Part shown: in pieces, positions 8,360-18,300 of the stretch
How positions within the stretch are numbered: the first letter of the stretch is position 1
Layout: the number at the start of each line of letters is the position of its first letter
Origin: Streptomyces sp. R28
GTDB taxonomy: Bacteria > Actinomycetota > Actinomycetes > Streptomycetales > Streptomycetaceae
Length of the DNA: 64,000 nt
NCBI RefSeq assembly: GCF_041052385.1
Contig: NZ_CP163439.1
Coordinates: 3,957,001 to 4,021,000 of the forward strand
Direction: 5' to 3'
Program-made: the position numbers and the translations under genes
The notes under the pieces: generated by a model
The model's input: the letters and a program-made list of their open reading frames with translations, nothing else
Database searches by the model: none
Told to the model about the DNA's origin: nothing

Positions 8360-11300
8360 CCGATACCAAGGTGTTCCAGCAATCGCGCGCAGCGACCGCA
8401 GGGGGTGGCCGGTTCACCATGCCCAGCCGTATTCGACGTTGGCATGCTGTTGTTTCTCGACTTCACCGTACGCATCGTACCTCCCCTGATTGCTGTGGGC
8501 CCTTCAGCAGCCTGAGCCTGAATGAGGCAGTGCACTTCGGCGCAACCCCCGTGGTGGCCAACCTCGTCCAAAGCCTCCGCCAGGGGACCCTCCGCCTGCT
8601 GGCCATGCTTGTTGCGTCCGTAGTACTTCTGGCCCGACGGAGACGTGTACTCAGAAGCGAACTTCACCCCTGATTCGTTGCGTACCTCATCGGCGTACTC
8701 CCCCAACGGATCGCCGTCGTCGCAGTTATGGACGAGGACTGGCGTGGCCCCGGCCAGAACGTAGTAGGCGTGGATTTCGGTGATCGTCAGATCATGCGTG
8801 CGCTGCCGCTTGTCGAAGTGACGGTTGGCCGTGACCTCCGCCGTGCCGCCCGACGGGGTGTGCAGCGTCATGCCGGGCTCGAGTTCCCCGGCCTTGATCC
8901 ACGCCTGCTCGGACACCACCCAGAAGGGATGCGTCGTCGTGGCGATCAGTGCCTGCTTCTTGCCCGAGGTGGTCTTAACCGTGAGGTCGGAGAAGAGCTT
9001 GTCGTCCTCGGTGACGATGGTGCCCGCGACCTGACGGACCGTTGCCTTGCCGGTCTTCGGGTCGGTCGTGACGACCTTGTCGCCGAGCTTCACCTTCTCG
9101 ATCGGCTTGGTACCGCCGCCGGCCAGCAGGACCTTCGTGCCGGGCAAGAAGCTGTGGCACTCCGGTTCCTCGGTCTTTTTCCTCTTCTTGAGGGCCTCCG
9201 CCGCCTTCTTTCTGGCGTCCGCCAGCTTGTCCGCGGCCTTGGAGAGACCGGCGCTCGCCCTGCCGACCGCCTTGTTGGCCTTCCACAGGTCCTTGGCCCC
9301 GCCGATCAGATCCCCGACCAGGCCGGTGACCCGCTTGGCGAGCTTGAGGCCCTTGGCCCAGTTCCACGGCGCGCCGTACTTGGCCAGGATCTTGCCCGCC
9401 AGCCCGCCCGCGAAGCTGCCGGCGATGTTGAGCACGGTCTCGCCGCAGGCACCGACGTCACCACTGGAGATGCAGTCCAGGGCCGCGTCCACGCCCAGGA
9501 TGTCCCGGACAATCTTGACCAGGGCCTTGCCCGCGGACTTGATCCGCTGCTTGGCGGAGGACTGCTGCTGCTGCGCCCCCGCCAGATTCGCGGATGCCAC
9601 GCTGTAATCGGACTGCGCCTGGGTGACCTTCGGGTCGGTGGTGGTGCTGGTGACCGGCTTGCCCCCACGGCACTCGATCACACCATAGTTGCAGTCCGCG
9701 AGGATCATGCCGCTGGGATCGGCGTGCGTGACCGGCGAGTTGTTCGCATACGCGTAGCCGTTGATCTGCTGTGGCTGCGTGTACTCGATGACCGGGTCGA
9801 CCGAGATGAACTTGCCGATCACCGGGTCGTACTCGCGCGCCCCTAGGTGGGTCAGGCCGGTCGATGCGTCGATGGTGCCGCCGACGTAGCCCTTCTCCCC
9901 GGGCCAGGTGCCGGACTTCTCGCCGCGGTCGACGCCGTAAGGGTCGAAGCGGCGCTGGCTGATCGCGCCGGTCGCGGCATCGATCGCCACCTCGCCCGTG
10001 CCGTGGTGGTCCGAGGCGACGTAGGACAGCTTGGCCGCGGTACGGACCGCGACGGTTTGGCCGGCGAAGTCGTAGTAGCGGGTGGCCTCCTTCTTGGTGC
10101 CGTCGGCCGACAGCTTCAGCTCGGTGCCGGGCAGGTAGACGGTGGTACCGGTCGGGTCCTTGCGGACGAGCCGGTTGCCGGAGCCGTCGTAGAGGTAGCT
10201 CGTCTTCGAGCCGTTCGCCTCGGTGACCTCATTGACCTTGCCGGTGTCGGTCCAGGTCAGCGACTGGGCGTCACCTCCGATGGTGCGCTTGGTGGTGTTG
10301 CCCGCGTCGTCGTACTCGTACGTCGACTGCTTGTCGCCGGTCGGGGTCCTCTCGGTGACCTTGGTGAGCTGGTGCGGGCCGTCGCCCAGGGCGCCCGCGG
10401 TGCCGTACTCGTAGCTGCGGGTGATGTTCTTCGCAGTGTCGAGCCCGGTGTCGTGCAGCGTCTCCGTGGTGCGGTTGCCGAGGGCGTCGGTCTCGTACGA
10501 CTTCCAGTACGGGGCCGGGCCGCCGAGCGAGCTCGATCCGGGCGCCGCGTCACAGGCGGTCGGTCCCGTGCCGTCCACCGGGGTGGTGGAACCACGGGTG
10601 CCGGTGCCGCCCGCAGTCGTCGACGTGGCCGCCGGGGTCCAGGCTTCTGCCAGGCGCTGGCGGCTGTCGTACGCGAAGCACTGCACGTCCGGCGAGGCCG
10701 AGTTCGCGGTGTCCGCGATGGACAGGACGTTGCCCGCTTGGTCGTAGGAGTACTTGGAGTCCTTCGCCGGTGCGGTGGCGCCGTAGACGTCGACGACTGA
10801 GCGGGTCAGACGGTCGGTGCCCGTCTCGTAGCTGAAGGTCTGCCAGACCTTCTTGCCGCTGCCCGAATACAGCTCCAACTGCTGCAGCTGGCTGGTGCGC
10901 GAGTAGACGGTGTTCGTCACGTACGACGTGGAGCCCGTCATCGTCTTCGGACGCTGCAGGGCGTCGTACGTGTAGGTCAGCGCCTCCGCCGGCAGGTCGC
11001 CGATAGCGGGCAGGCCGGTGCTCTGCACGGTGCCGTCACGGTTGTACGTGGTGCCGAAGACGTACGTGCCGGCAAGGGAGCCCTGCGAGGCAGGGACCTG
11101 GTAGGCCGTCTTCAGCGGGCGGTAGAACTCATCCATCGACTGAACGGCGGTGGCGAAGTACTCCGTCGGCGACACGTAGCTCAGGAAGCCGTAGGCCTGG
11201 CCCAACCAGCCCGCCTTGTCGTACTTGGTCTCCGTCAGCTTCGTTCCGGTGGTGGGGTCGCCCTGCCAGGTCGTGACTACGCGGCTGAGCTTGTCGTAGA

Positions 11301-14300
11301 CGCTGGAGATCTTCTTGTTCCGGCCGTCGTACGTGGCGACCGGCCGGTCCAGCTCGTCGTACTCCGTGCGCGAGGTGCCCGCGTCCGGGTCGATCGACTT
11401 GTTCTTGCGCCCCAACTGGTCGTACTCGTTGCGCCAGATATTGCCCTCGGCGTCGGTGACCGTCTCCAGCAGACCGCGCGTGTTGTACGTGTACTTGGTC
11501 GAGTCGTACGGCACACCCGCACCCGGCGCGGAGCCCCGGTAGTAGCGGATCTCCGAGACGCTGCCCTGGCCGTCGGTGACCGTGGTCGAAGGCACGCCGC
11601 CAGCGGGCGGGTCGACGTGGGTCAGCTCGCCGTCGTAGGTGGTCGTCGTGCGCCACTGCTCGGCGCCGCTGACCGCGAAGATCTGGGCTGTGGTGCGGCC
11701 CAGTCCGTCGTACTCCAGCAGGCTCTGCGCGCCGACCTGGCTGTTGCTGACGGGCAACAGCTCGTCGGAGGGGGCGCCGGCCGCGTTGTACGTCGAGTTG
11801 GTCTTTTTGAGGTTGCCGGTGCCGTCGTAGAACGTGTCGGCGACCATGCTCGTGCCGTCCGGGCCCTCGGTCTGGATCTGCCGAGGGCGCAGCAGGCTGT
11901 CGTAGAGCTGGTACTCGGCGCCGTAGGAGCCGTCGTTCTCGATCTTCTCGGTTTTGATCGAGGTGACCTTGTCCTTGCGGACGTTGTACGAGTACTTGAT
12001 GCTCGGCGTCTGGGTCTTCACCCGGTCCGCGAGCCACACCGAGGTCAGACGGCCAAGGGCGTCGTAGGCGAGGTCCGTCCGCTTGCCGTTCGGGTCGGTC
12101 TGGCCGGCCGACATACCCCAGGCGGGGGCGTAGTCGGTGGTGGTGACGTGGCCGAGGGCGTTGGTGACGGTGGTCTTCGTCAGCAGGCCGTTGGTCTCGG
12201 TGTAGGCGGTCTTGGTCCCGTCCGTCGTGCCGTACTGCTTGGCGTCCTTCTGGGACAGCGGACGACCGTACGAGTCGTAGGTCGTTGCACCCGTGACCTG
12301 GTACGTCGGCGCTGTGCCGCTGTGCGACGTCAGGCGCTCGGTCTTGGTCGCGTCACCCTTGGTGGGGGCCGCGTCGTACGCGCCGCCGTCGTAGGACGTG
12401 CGCTCGTCCGCCAGGACCTGCGTCTTGTAGTCCGGGGTGTCGGAGCACTTCACCGAGACGGACTCGCTGCGGGAGGGCAGCGACAGGATGTTCTGCGTTG
12501 CGTTGTCCGCGTACCAGGTGCGAGTGCAGGAGTCATCCTTGGCGGTGGAGACGTCGCCGAGGTCCTCGACATGGGTGACTCGGCCGCCCTTGGCGGTGTC
12601 GTATGTCGTGGTGGACTTCGTCTCCCGCCAGGTCCCGTCGGACTTCAGCTGGAAGCCGCGGCCGGTCTGTGCGCGCACGATCGCCGCGCGGGTGGTGCCC
12701 CAACTGCGGGTCTGGGTGGCGGTGTAGTGCCTGAACGGAGTCGCGATGGTCTTGGAGACCAGCTTGCCGCCGTCGTAGGTCGCGGCCTCCAGCTGGTGGC
12801 CGGTGAACTCCTCGTCGTCGTCGTACGTGGCGCCCGTGTAGTCCTTGACCGTCACCGAGCGGGTGCCACCGGCCGGGTTCGCGTCGCCGTTCATGCCCTG
12901 CATGAAGGTGTAGTCGATGCGGGTGGTCTGCTTGTCGGCGGTGCCGCTGGTGACGGTGACCTTGCCGTAGCCCTGCCAGCCGCCCCAGGTGAGGTACTTC
13001 TCGTCGGTGATGCCGTCCGGCTTCGCCTTACGCCAGGCCGCGTCGCCCTGGTAGTCGTAGCGGGTGACCATGCCGTCGCTGCCGCCGGTGCGGTCGGTCT
13101 CTATGACCGACGACACGACGTACTTGTGGAACCAGTCCGTGATCGGCTCCAGGTAGCCCGGCGGGGCCCACTTGACCGGGTAGCAGCGCTTGGTGGACTC
13201 ACCCGGCTGGGGCAGGGCCGCCTTGGTGCAGTCGGTCGGCGCGTAGTTGACGTCGAGCTGGGCGCCGGTCTCGCTGAGGACCACCGAAAGGCGGAAGCGG
13301 TGGAACGGCGCGATGTTGTCGCCGATCGCATCGACGCGGTTCGCGAGCTGCTCGCCGAAGAGGTCGACGGAGGGGAGCTTCACGGCAGTTCCGGCGCGGC
13401 CCTCGTGCTCGATCTTGGAGAGCCACAGCGTCTTGGAGTCGTCGCCGTTGTCGGTGAACAGGTGCGTGAGGCTCCAGGCGTCCACGTCCTGGTAGTTCGT
13501 GGCGTCCTTGCGCATCTGCGTGACGATCGATGTCAGGCGCTTGGTGGTCCAGAAGGTCTGGACGGGCGAGGTGCACTTGGTGCCCGACTTGCACTCCTGG
13601 TCGACCGGGACGTCCGGCCAGTGGGTGGCGTTCGCCTTGGTGCGCTTGCTCTCCGCGCAGTCGAAGTCGGCGGTGGGCAGGCAGCGCTCGGCGGTGTTGA
13701 AGACGATGCGGGCCGGGGCCTTGGCCGCGTAGACCTTGTTGTCCTGCTGGCCGTAGTCGATGCGCTTCAGCCAGCCGCCGCGGTGGTACGCGGTGCCGTT
13801 GACGTCCGTCTTCCCGTTCAGCGCGTAGTAGTTGGTCTCACGCTCGTAGAAGTAGGACATCACGTTGCCGTGGGTGTCCTTGACGTAGTCCAGGCTCCAG
13901 CGCCAGGCCTGCTGGCAGTGGGCGCTGGTGAAGGTGGCGTTGTAGCAGGGCTCGCCGGAGTCGTCACCGAAGACCGGGGCGGTCCAGACGGAGTTGGTCT
14001 CCTCGTTGCCCGTGGCCCAGCCCGGCAGGCGGTTCAGGCCGAAGTAGTACTCGGTGCCGTCGGCTGTGGTGATCTTCCAGTGCTCGCCCTTGTCGGTGGC
14101 GCTGCCGTCGTCGCCGTTGGTGGCGCCGGTCAGTCGCTCCACCTTGGAGGCGTCGTCGGACGACAGGTGCCACTTGTCGGTGGTGTCGTCCTTGACCAGC
14201 TCGCCGGCCGAGCCGTTGAGCATGACGGTGGCGTTCTCGAACGCCCAGCACTGCTCACCGGAGCTGGCGTGGCCGTCCTCGGAGCAGGGCTTGTAGCGGC

Positions 14301-15282
14301 GCTCGATATAGCCGGGGTCGTAGGAGAAGCCCTCGCCGATCCAGGAGCCCTGGTTGTTGGTGGCCGAGGTGCGGCCGTCCGCCGACTGGGAGGAGTAGCC
14401 GAGGCCCACGGTGGGGACCAGGCCGCCCGGGGTCGGGACGGAGCGCAGCGGGTAGTTCCAGTTGAACGCGCCGGAGGAGGTGGCGACGTTCCAGCTGGCC
14501 GACGGGGACAGAGCGGTCGCCTTGTAGGTGCCCTGAGCGCTGGACGGGCCCGCCGCCACCGCCAGGAGCGAGGTCGACTCGCCCGCCATCGTGGAGACGC
14601 CCTCGGTGGAGGCCGGGGCGGCGGTCACGTCGGCCGAGACGGTGCCCGCCCGTACGTTGTTCACCGTCGGCAGCACCTTCGGCTGCTGCGGGCACTTGTT
14701 GCTGCCGGGGATCGCGTACGAGGCGCACGCGGGCAGCTGGACCAGGCGCAGCCGGGAGGCGTACGAGCCGCCGTAGCCCTCGGCGAAGTCGGAGTAGTCG
14801 ACGGTCAGGCGAACCTTGGCGCCCTTGTTGCCGTCGTCGGCCCGCTCAACACCGAGGAGGACGTCGGCGCCGAGCTTCGCGGCGCGGGCGGGGTCGAGAA
14901 CGTCGACCTGCACCTCGGTGGGCGCGGACTTCGCAGCCTTGGCGTTCTTGGGCTTCAGCACCTTCACCGGCAGACCGCCCGCTTCCGCGGTGGTCCCCAG
15001 CTTCACCTCTGTGCCGCCCTGCTTGGGCCAGGCCGCCTTGTCGAGGCCCTTGACCGCGGCCTTGCGGGCCGGGTCTGAGGGGCGGGGCTTGGACTTGGCG
15101 TCGCGTCTCTTGACGGGATCGCCGTCGTCCTGGACGCCGGGGCGGCTGGTGCGGCCCCGGGCGCCGTCGTCGAGCACCACTGCCTGGACGGTCGACGCGG
15201 ACAGTGCGAGGGAGAGCCCTATCACTGTCGCGACGACCGTGTGCCTCGGCATGCGGCGGCTCAGTGAGCGGCCACGAAACAT
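8356..15282 (-). CDS. Giant secreted Rhs-repeat polymorphic toxin with HINT and deaminase-like C-terminus
   Basis: 2308 residues. A signal peptide at about 1-35 has a hydrophobic stretch VVATVIGLSLALSASTVQA. A beta-rich region with PTPGGLVPTVGLGYSSQS is followed by many YDxxGR-type Rhs/YD repeats (from about residue 900). The Rhs-associated core runs about 1750-1865 and ends GKFISVDPV...ADPSG, the usual tip boundary. A helical, Lys-rich pretoxin linker comes next, then a HINT domain at 2042-2187 (starts CHSFLPGTKV, has THPFW, ends VLVHNC). The toxin, 2188-2308, has C2247-A-E2249 and P-C2295-G-R-C2298, the zinc/catalytic motifs of YwqJ-like deaminases. The likely role is contact or secreted interbacterial toxicity by base deamination. 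It is the last of three large secreted genes. Confidence 0.88.
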   Translation of the reverse strand: MFRGRSLSRRMPRHTVVATVIGLSLALSASTVQAVVLDDGARGRTSRPGVQDDGDPVKRRDAKSKPRPSDPARKAAVKGLDKAAWPKQGGTEVKLGTTAEAGGLPVKVLKPKNAKAAKSAPTEVQVDVLDPARAAKLGADVLLGVERADDGNKGAKVRLTVDYSDFAEGYGGSYASRLRLVQLPACASYAIPGSNKCPQQPKVLPTVNNVRAGTVSADVTAAPASTEGVSTMAGESTSLLAVAAGPSSAQGTYKATALSPSASWNVATSSGAFNWNYPLRSVPTPGGLVPTVGLGYSSQSADGRTSATNNQGSWIGEGFSYDPGYIERRYKPCSEDGHASSGEQCWAFENATVMLNGSAGELVKDDTTDKWHLSSDDASKVERLTGATNGDDGSATDKGEHWKITTADGTEYYFGLNRLPGWATGNEETNSVWTAPVFGDDSGEPCYNATFTSAHCQQAWRWSLDYVKDTHGNVMSYFYERETNYYALNGKTDVNGTAYHRGGWLKRIDYGQQDNKVYAAKAPARIVFNTAERCLPTADFDCAESKRTKANATHWPDVPVDQECKSGTKCTSPVQTFWTTKRLTSIVTQMRKDATNYQDVDAWSLTHLFTDNGDDSKTLWLSKIEHEGRAGTAVKLPSVDLFGEQLANRVDAIGDNIAPFHRFRLSVVLSETGAQLDVNYAPTDCTKAALPQPGESTKRCYPVKWAPPGYLEPITDWFHKYVVSSVIETDRTGGSDGMVTRYDYQGDAAWRKAKPDGITDEKYLTWGGWQGYGKVTVTSGTADKQTTRIDYTFMQGMNGDANPAGGTRSVTVKDYTGATYDDDEEFTGHQLEAATYDGGKLVSKTIATPFRHYTATQTRSWGTTRAAIVRAQTGRGFQLKSDGTWRETKSTTTYDTAKGGRVTHVEDLGDVSTAKDDSCTRTWYADNATQNILSLPSRSESVSVKCSDTPDYKTQVLADERTSYDGGAYDAAPTKGDATKTERLTSHSGTAPTYQVTGATTYDSYGRPLSQKDAKQYGTTDGTKTAYTETNGLLTKTTVTNALGHVTTTDYAPAWGMSAGQTDPNGKRTDLAYDALGRLTSVWLADRVKTQTPSIKYSYNVRKDKVTSIKTEKIENDGSYGAEYQLYDSLLRPRQIQTEGPDGTSMVADTFYDGTGNLKKTNSTYNAAGAPSDELLPVSNSQVGAQSLLEYDGLGRTTAQIFAVSGAEQWRTTTTYDGELTHVDPPAGGVPSTTVTDGQGSVSEIRYYRGSAPGAGVPYDSTKYTYNTRGLLETVTDAEGNIWRNEYDQLGRKNKSIDPDAGTSRTEYDELDRPVATYDGRNKKISSVYDKLSRVVTTWQGDPTTGTKLTETKYDKAGWLGQAYGFLSYVSPTEYFATAVQSMDEFYRPLKTAYQVPASQGSLAGTYVFGTTYNRDGTVQSTGLPAIGDLPAEALTYTYDALQRPKTMTGSTSYVTNTVYSRTSQLQQLELYSGSGKKVWQTFSYETGTDRLTRSVVDVYGATAPAKDSKYSYDQAGNVLSIADTANSASPDVQCFAYDSRQRLAEAWTPAATSTTAGGTGTRGSTTPVDGTGPTACDAAPGSSSLGGPAPYWKSYETDALGNRTTETLHDTGLDTAKNITRSYEYGTAGALGDGPHQLTKVTERTPTGDKQSTYEYDDAGNTTKRTIGGDAQSLTWTDTGKVNEVTEANGSKTSYLYDGSGNRLVRKDPTGTTVYLPGTELKLSADGTKKEATRYYDFAGQTVAVRTAAKLSYVASDHHGTGEVAIDAATGAISQRRFDPYGVDRGEKSGTWPGEKGYVGGTIDASTGLTHLGAREYDPVIGKFISVDPVIEYTQPQQINGYAYANNSPVTHADPSGMILADCNYGVIECRGGKPVTSTTTDPKVTQAQSDYSVASANLAGAQQQQSSAKQRIKSAGKALVKIVRDILGVDAALDCISSGDVGACGETVLNIAGSFAGGLAGKILAKYGAPWNWAKGLKLAKRVTGLVGDLIGGAKDLWKANKAVGRASAGLSKAADKLADARKKAAEALKKRKKTEEPECHSFLPGTKVLLAGGGTKPIEKVKLGDKVVTTDPKTGKATVRQVAGTIVTEDDKLFSDLTVKTTSGKKQALIATTTHPFWVVSEQAWIKAGELEPGMTLHTPSGGTAEVTANRHFDKRQRTHDLTITEIHAYYVLAGATPVLVHNCDDGDPLGEYADEVRNESGVKFASEYTSPSGQKYYGRNKHGQQAEGPLAEALDEVGHHGGCAEVHCLIQAQAAEGPTAIRGGTMRTVKSRNNSMPTSNTAGHGEPATPCGRCARLLEHLGIG

Positions 15283-15342
15283 GCGGTCGGTTCCCTTTCA
15301 GAGGAGAACGTCATGGATTGGAGGGGAAAAGCGGTGGGGACG

Positions 15343-15374
15343 GGTGTGCCGGGTCCCTGAGGACCCGGCACACC
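15343..15374 (-). terminator. Strong hairpin between the LamG/DNRLRE gene and rhs
   Basis: GGTGTGCCGGGTCC (15343-15356) pairs perfectly with GGACCCGGCACACC (15361-15374) around a CTGA loop. It starts 18 bases after the upstream stop and lies about 60 bases before the rhs start codon on the minus strand. It would terminate or attenuate transcription entering rhs, so rhs may depend on readthrough or its own promoter. Confidence 0.7.
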
Positions 15375-15392
15375 TGAGGAAGTGACGGCCTG

Positions 15393-18300
15393 TCACATGT
15401 CCGGTACGGCCACCAGCGCGGCCATCTGCTGCACTGCGATCAGGTCGGCGGCCCCGCTGTAGACGCGGACCTCGTCGAGGGCGCCGGCGAAGTACTCGCC
15501 GGCCCCGCGCAGCGAACGGCCCACCTGGAGCCCGCCGGTGGCGGACCACAGGGTGTCGTTCCTCCCGTGGGCACCGGCTACGAGCTGGCCCTCGACGTAC
15601 AGCCGGATGGAGTTGGCGACTGCGTCGTAGACGACCGCGAGGTGCTGGCCGGAGCCGCCGGTGCTCGCCAGTTCATCGTTGTTGGTGAAGGTGACGATCT
15701 CGGCGGTCGCCGAGTCGGTCTTCGCCACGGCCAGCTCCCATTGCCTGGTGGCGGCCTGGTAGCGGACTTGGACGCGGTTGGCGTTGGTGCCCGGCAGGGA
15801 CAGCACCGTCTGCGACTTCTCCGGGTCCAGCGAGGTGAGCTGGGCGCGGGCGGAGATGGTGAAGCTGCTGTTGCCGGTGACCGGGGCGGTCGCGGTGGAC
15901 GCGTAGTCCCCCTCTCCGTCCAGGACCAGGTGACCGTCACCGACCAGGGCGGCGTCGAACACGCTGGTGGGGCGGTAGATGGAGGCGTTGCCCGCGAGTA
16001 TCAGCGCCTGCCCACCGCCCGTCTCGGCGGAGGCCCCGTTGCTCGCGTCGTCCAGCTGCCAGTAGCCCTTGCGGGTCGGCTTGATCGTCATCAGCTCGGC
16101 TACCTGGGCCGCCGGCAGGACGCGGTCGAAGACACGGACCTCGGCCAGGTCACCCACGAAGTGGTCGCGGTAGCCGCTCTTGGCCGTGGCACGGCCGATC
16201 TGCAGCGGGCCGTACGACTTCCAGGTGGAGCGGCGCCCGGCGGAGCCCTTCAGGTCCTTGTTGACGTACAGCTGGAGCTGCGGGCCACCGCTCTTCTGGG
16301 CGTCGTACACGCCGGTCAGCAGCACCCACTGGTCCTTGACCACGGACACCCCGGTGGAGACGGCCTTCCACTCGCCCAGCGAGTCGACGTCGTTGACCGG
16401 GACTGCGAACTTCCAGGTCTGCGCGGACGCGTCGTAGCCCAGGGTGAAACCGGGCTCGCCGGTGCCGTCCTGGCTGATCACCGTCATATTCCGGTCCAGC
16501 GCGGCGGGCCGCACCCAGGCGCTCACGCTGAAGCTCTTGGACGTGTCGAGCACCGTCTGACTGGTGTCCAGCCAGGCGTCGGCGGTGCCGTCGAAGCGGG
16601 CCGCCTTGTCGACCTTGCCGCCGGGGCCCTCCACCTCGAAGGTGACGGCGGGGCCGGCCGTAGCCGAGAAGGCGCCACTCTCGTCGTGCGCCTCCGTGCC
16701 GGCCTTGTCGGCGAGGTTCCACTGGGCAAGGACCGGCGTGCCCTCGCTGACCAGGAAGTGGTAAGGGGTCTTGCCTTCGTGCGCGGCCTTGTCGACGGCG
16801 ATCACCTCGAGCACATGCCGCCCGGGCGAGGTCGGCATCCACTGGATGGAGACCGAGCCGCCCGGCGTACTCGGGGGAAGGTCCTTCAGCGCGGCCCCGT
16901 CGAAGGAGTACTGGTACTTGACAACGTCGGCGTCCGGGATGGCGTCGTTCGGGTTGGGCGAGAAGGTGAAGGTGCCGTAGGTGCCCACGCCGTCGTGGTA
17001 GGTGTTGTCCGACGGGTACTCCTTGGACAACACCAGTGGCTTGCCCGGCCGTTGCCCGTCATAGATGAACTCGCAGCGCTGGGCGGTGTCGCCCTCCGAA
17101 CTCCACGGGCCGTAGCCGTCACCGTCGGTGGCGTGTGCGCTCCAGTAGATGACGGTGTTCTGCGGGATCGACGAGCTGACGGTGTGCTCGAACTTGGTGC
17201 CGGTGGTCGGCGACAGCCATTCCTTCGTCAGATACGTGTAGGACTTGGCCGTGTTGGTATTGGGGTCGGTCCATTCCACCTTGAACTCGACCTTGACCTT
17301 GTCGGTCTGGCCGTTGCCGTGGTCGGGGTCGCTGGCGATGGCCTGCAGCTTCGGCGGCTGGTCGACGTACGCGCGGCCCGAACCCCAACGGCACAGGCCA
17401 CCGGGGTCGGTGTACATGTCCGACGTCTTGATCTGCCGCGGCAGGTTGTTGTACTTGATCGACAGGTAGGCGTTGCCGCAGATCCGCTTCCACTCGGCGA
17501 ACCGGTTCTCGTCGGCGGCGCGCAGGCCCAGCGTCATGGCGTTCCAGTCGCCCGCGGCGGCCGACTTGATCTCGTTGGTCAGCTCGCCGCTCTCGCCGCT
17601 CTCGAAGTGCAGGTTGGCCTGGCTGGAGCAGGAGGTCGGGGAGATCGCCTTATCGACGGTCTGCAAGTGGTCCACCCAGTCGTCCGAGGTGTTGGACCAG
17701 TTGCTGGACGAGGTGAGCGAGTAGTCCTTGCCGCCGACCCGGTACAGCCGGATGGGCTCGGCGGTCGGGGTGGCGCTGTAGATGTGCTCCACCCGGGCGG
17801 AGAAGGTCGCCCCGATGATCTGCTTCCCCTTGTAGTAGGAGAGCGGCATCGTGAACATCACGCGGCGCACGCCGACGCCGTTGCAGGAGACCGGGTTGTA
17901 GTCGGTGGGGCACTTGCCCACGCCCGCGCTGCCCGAGTACTTCCAGTCCTGCTCGGTGGGCATCCCGGACATGATGCCGGTCCAGGAGGTGCGCGAGGTG
18001 GTGCGCTGGATCGGGTCGATGACGACCGGGAAGACGGTGTCCTTGCCGTTGAGGAGCTTCTGGTCGGGGAGCAGACTCAGCTTGCCCTTGCCGACCTCGA
18101 CGTCGAGCGGGGCGACACGTCCGCCGCCGCCCGGGCCTTCGAGGGCCGCCTCGGGTGCCGTTTCGGCCTGCGGTCCGGGGGTCGCGCTTTCCTCAGCGCC
18201 GGCCGCAACGGAACTCAAGGCCCTTGCCACGGCCTTGGGGCCCTGCTGGCGGGCAGCGGCCTCGGTCACGGCGGCCGAGTCCCACATCGCGGGTTCACCC

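Noticed and set aside
8720..9159. HINT domain as a true intein
   Set aside because: It lies between the Rhs core and a C-terminal toxin, lacks a homing endonuclease, and is short, which fits a pretoxin HINT. The Cys after His-Asn keeps splicing formally possible.
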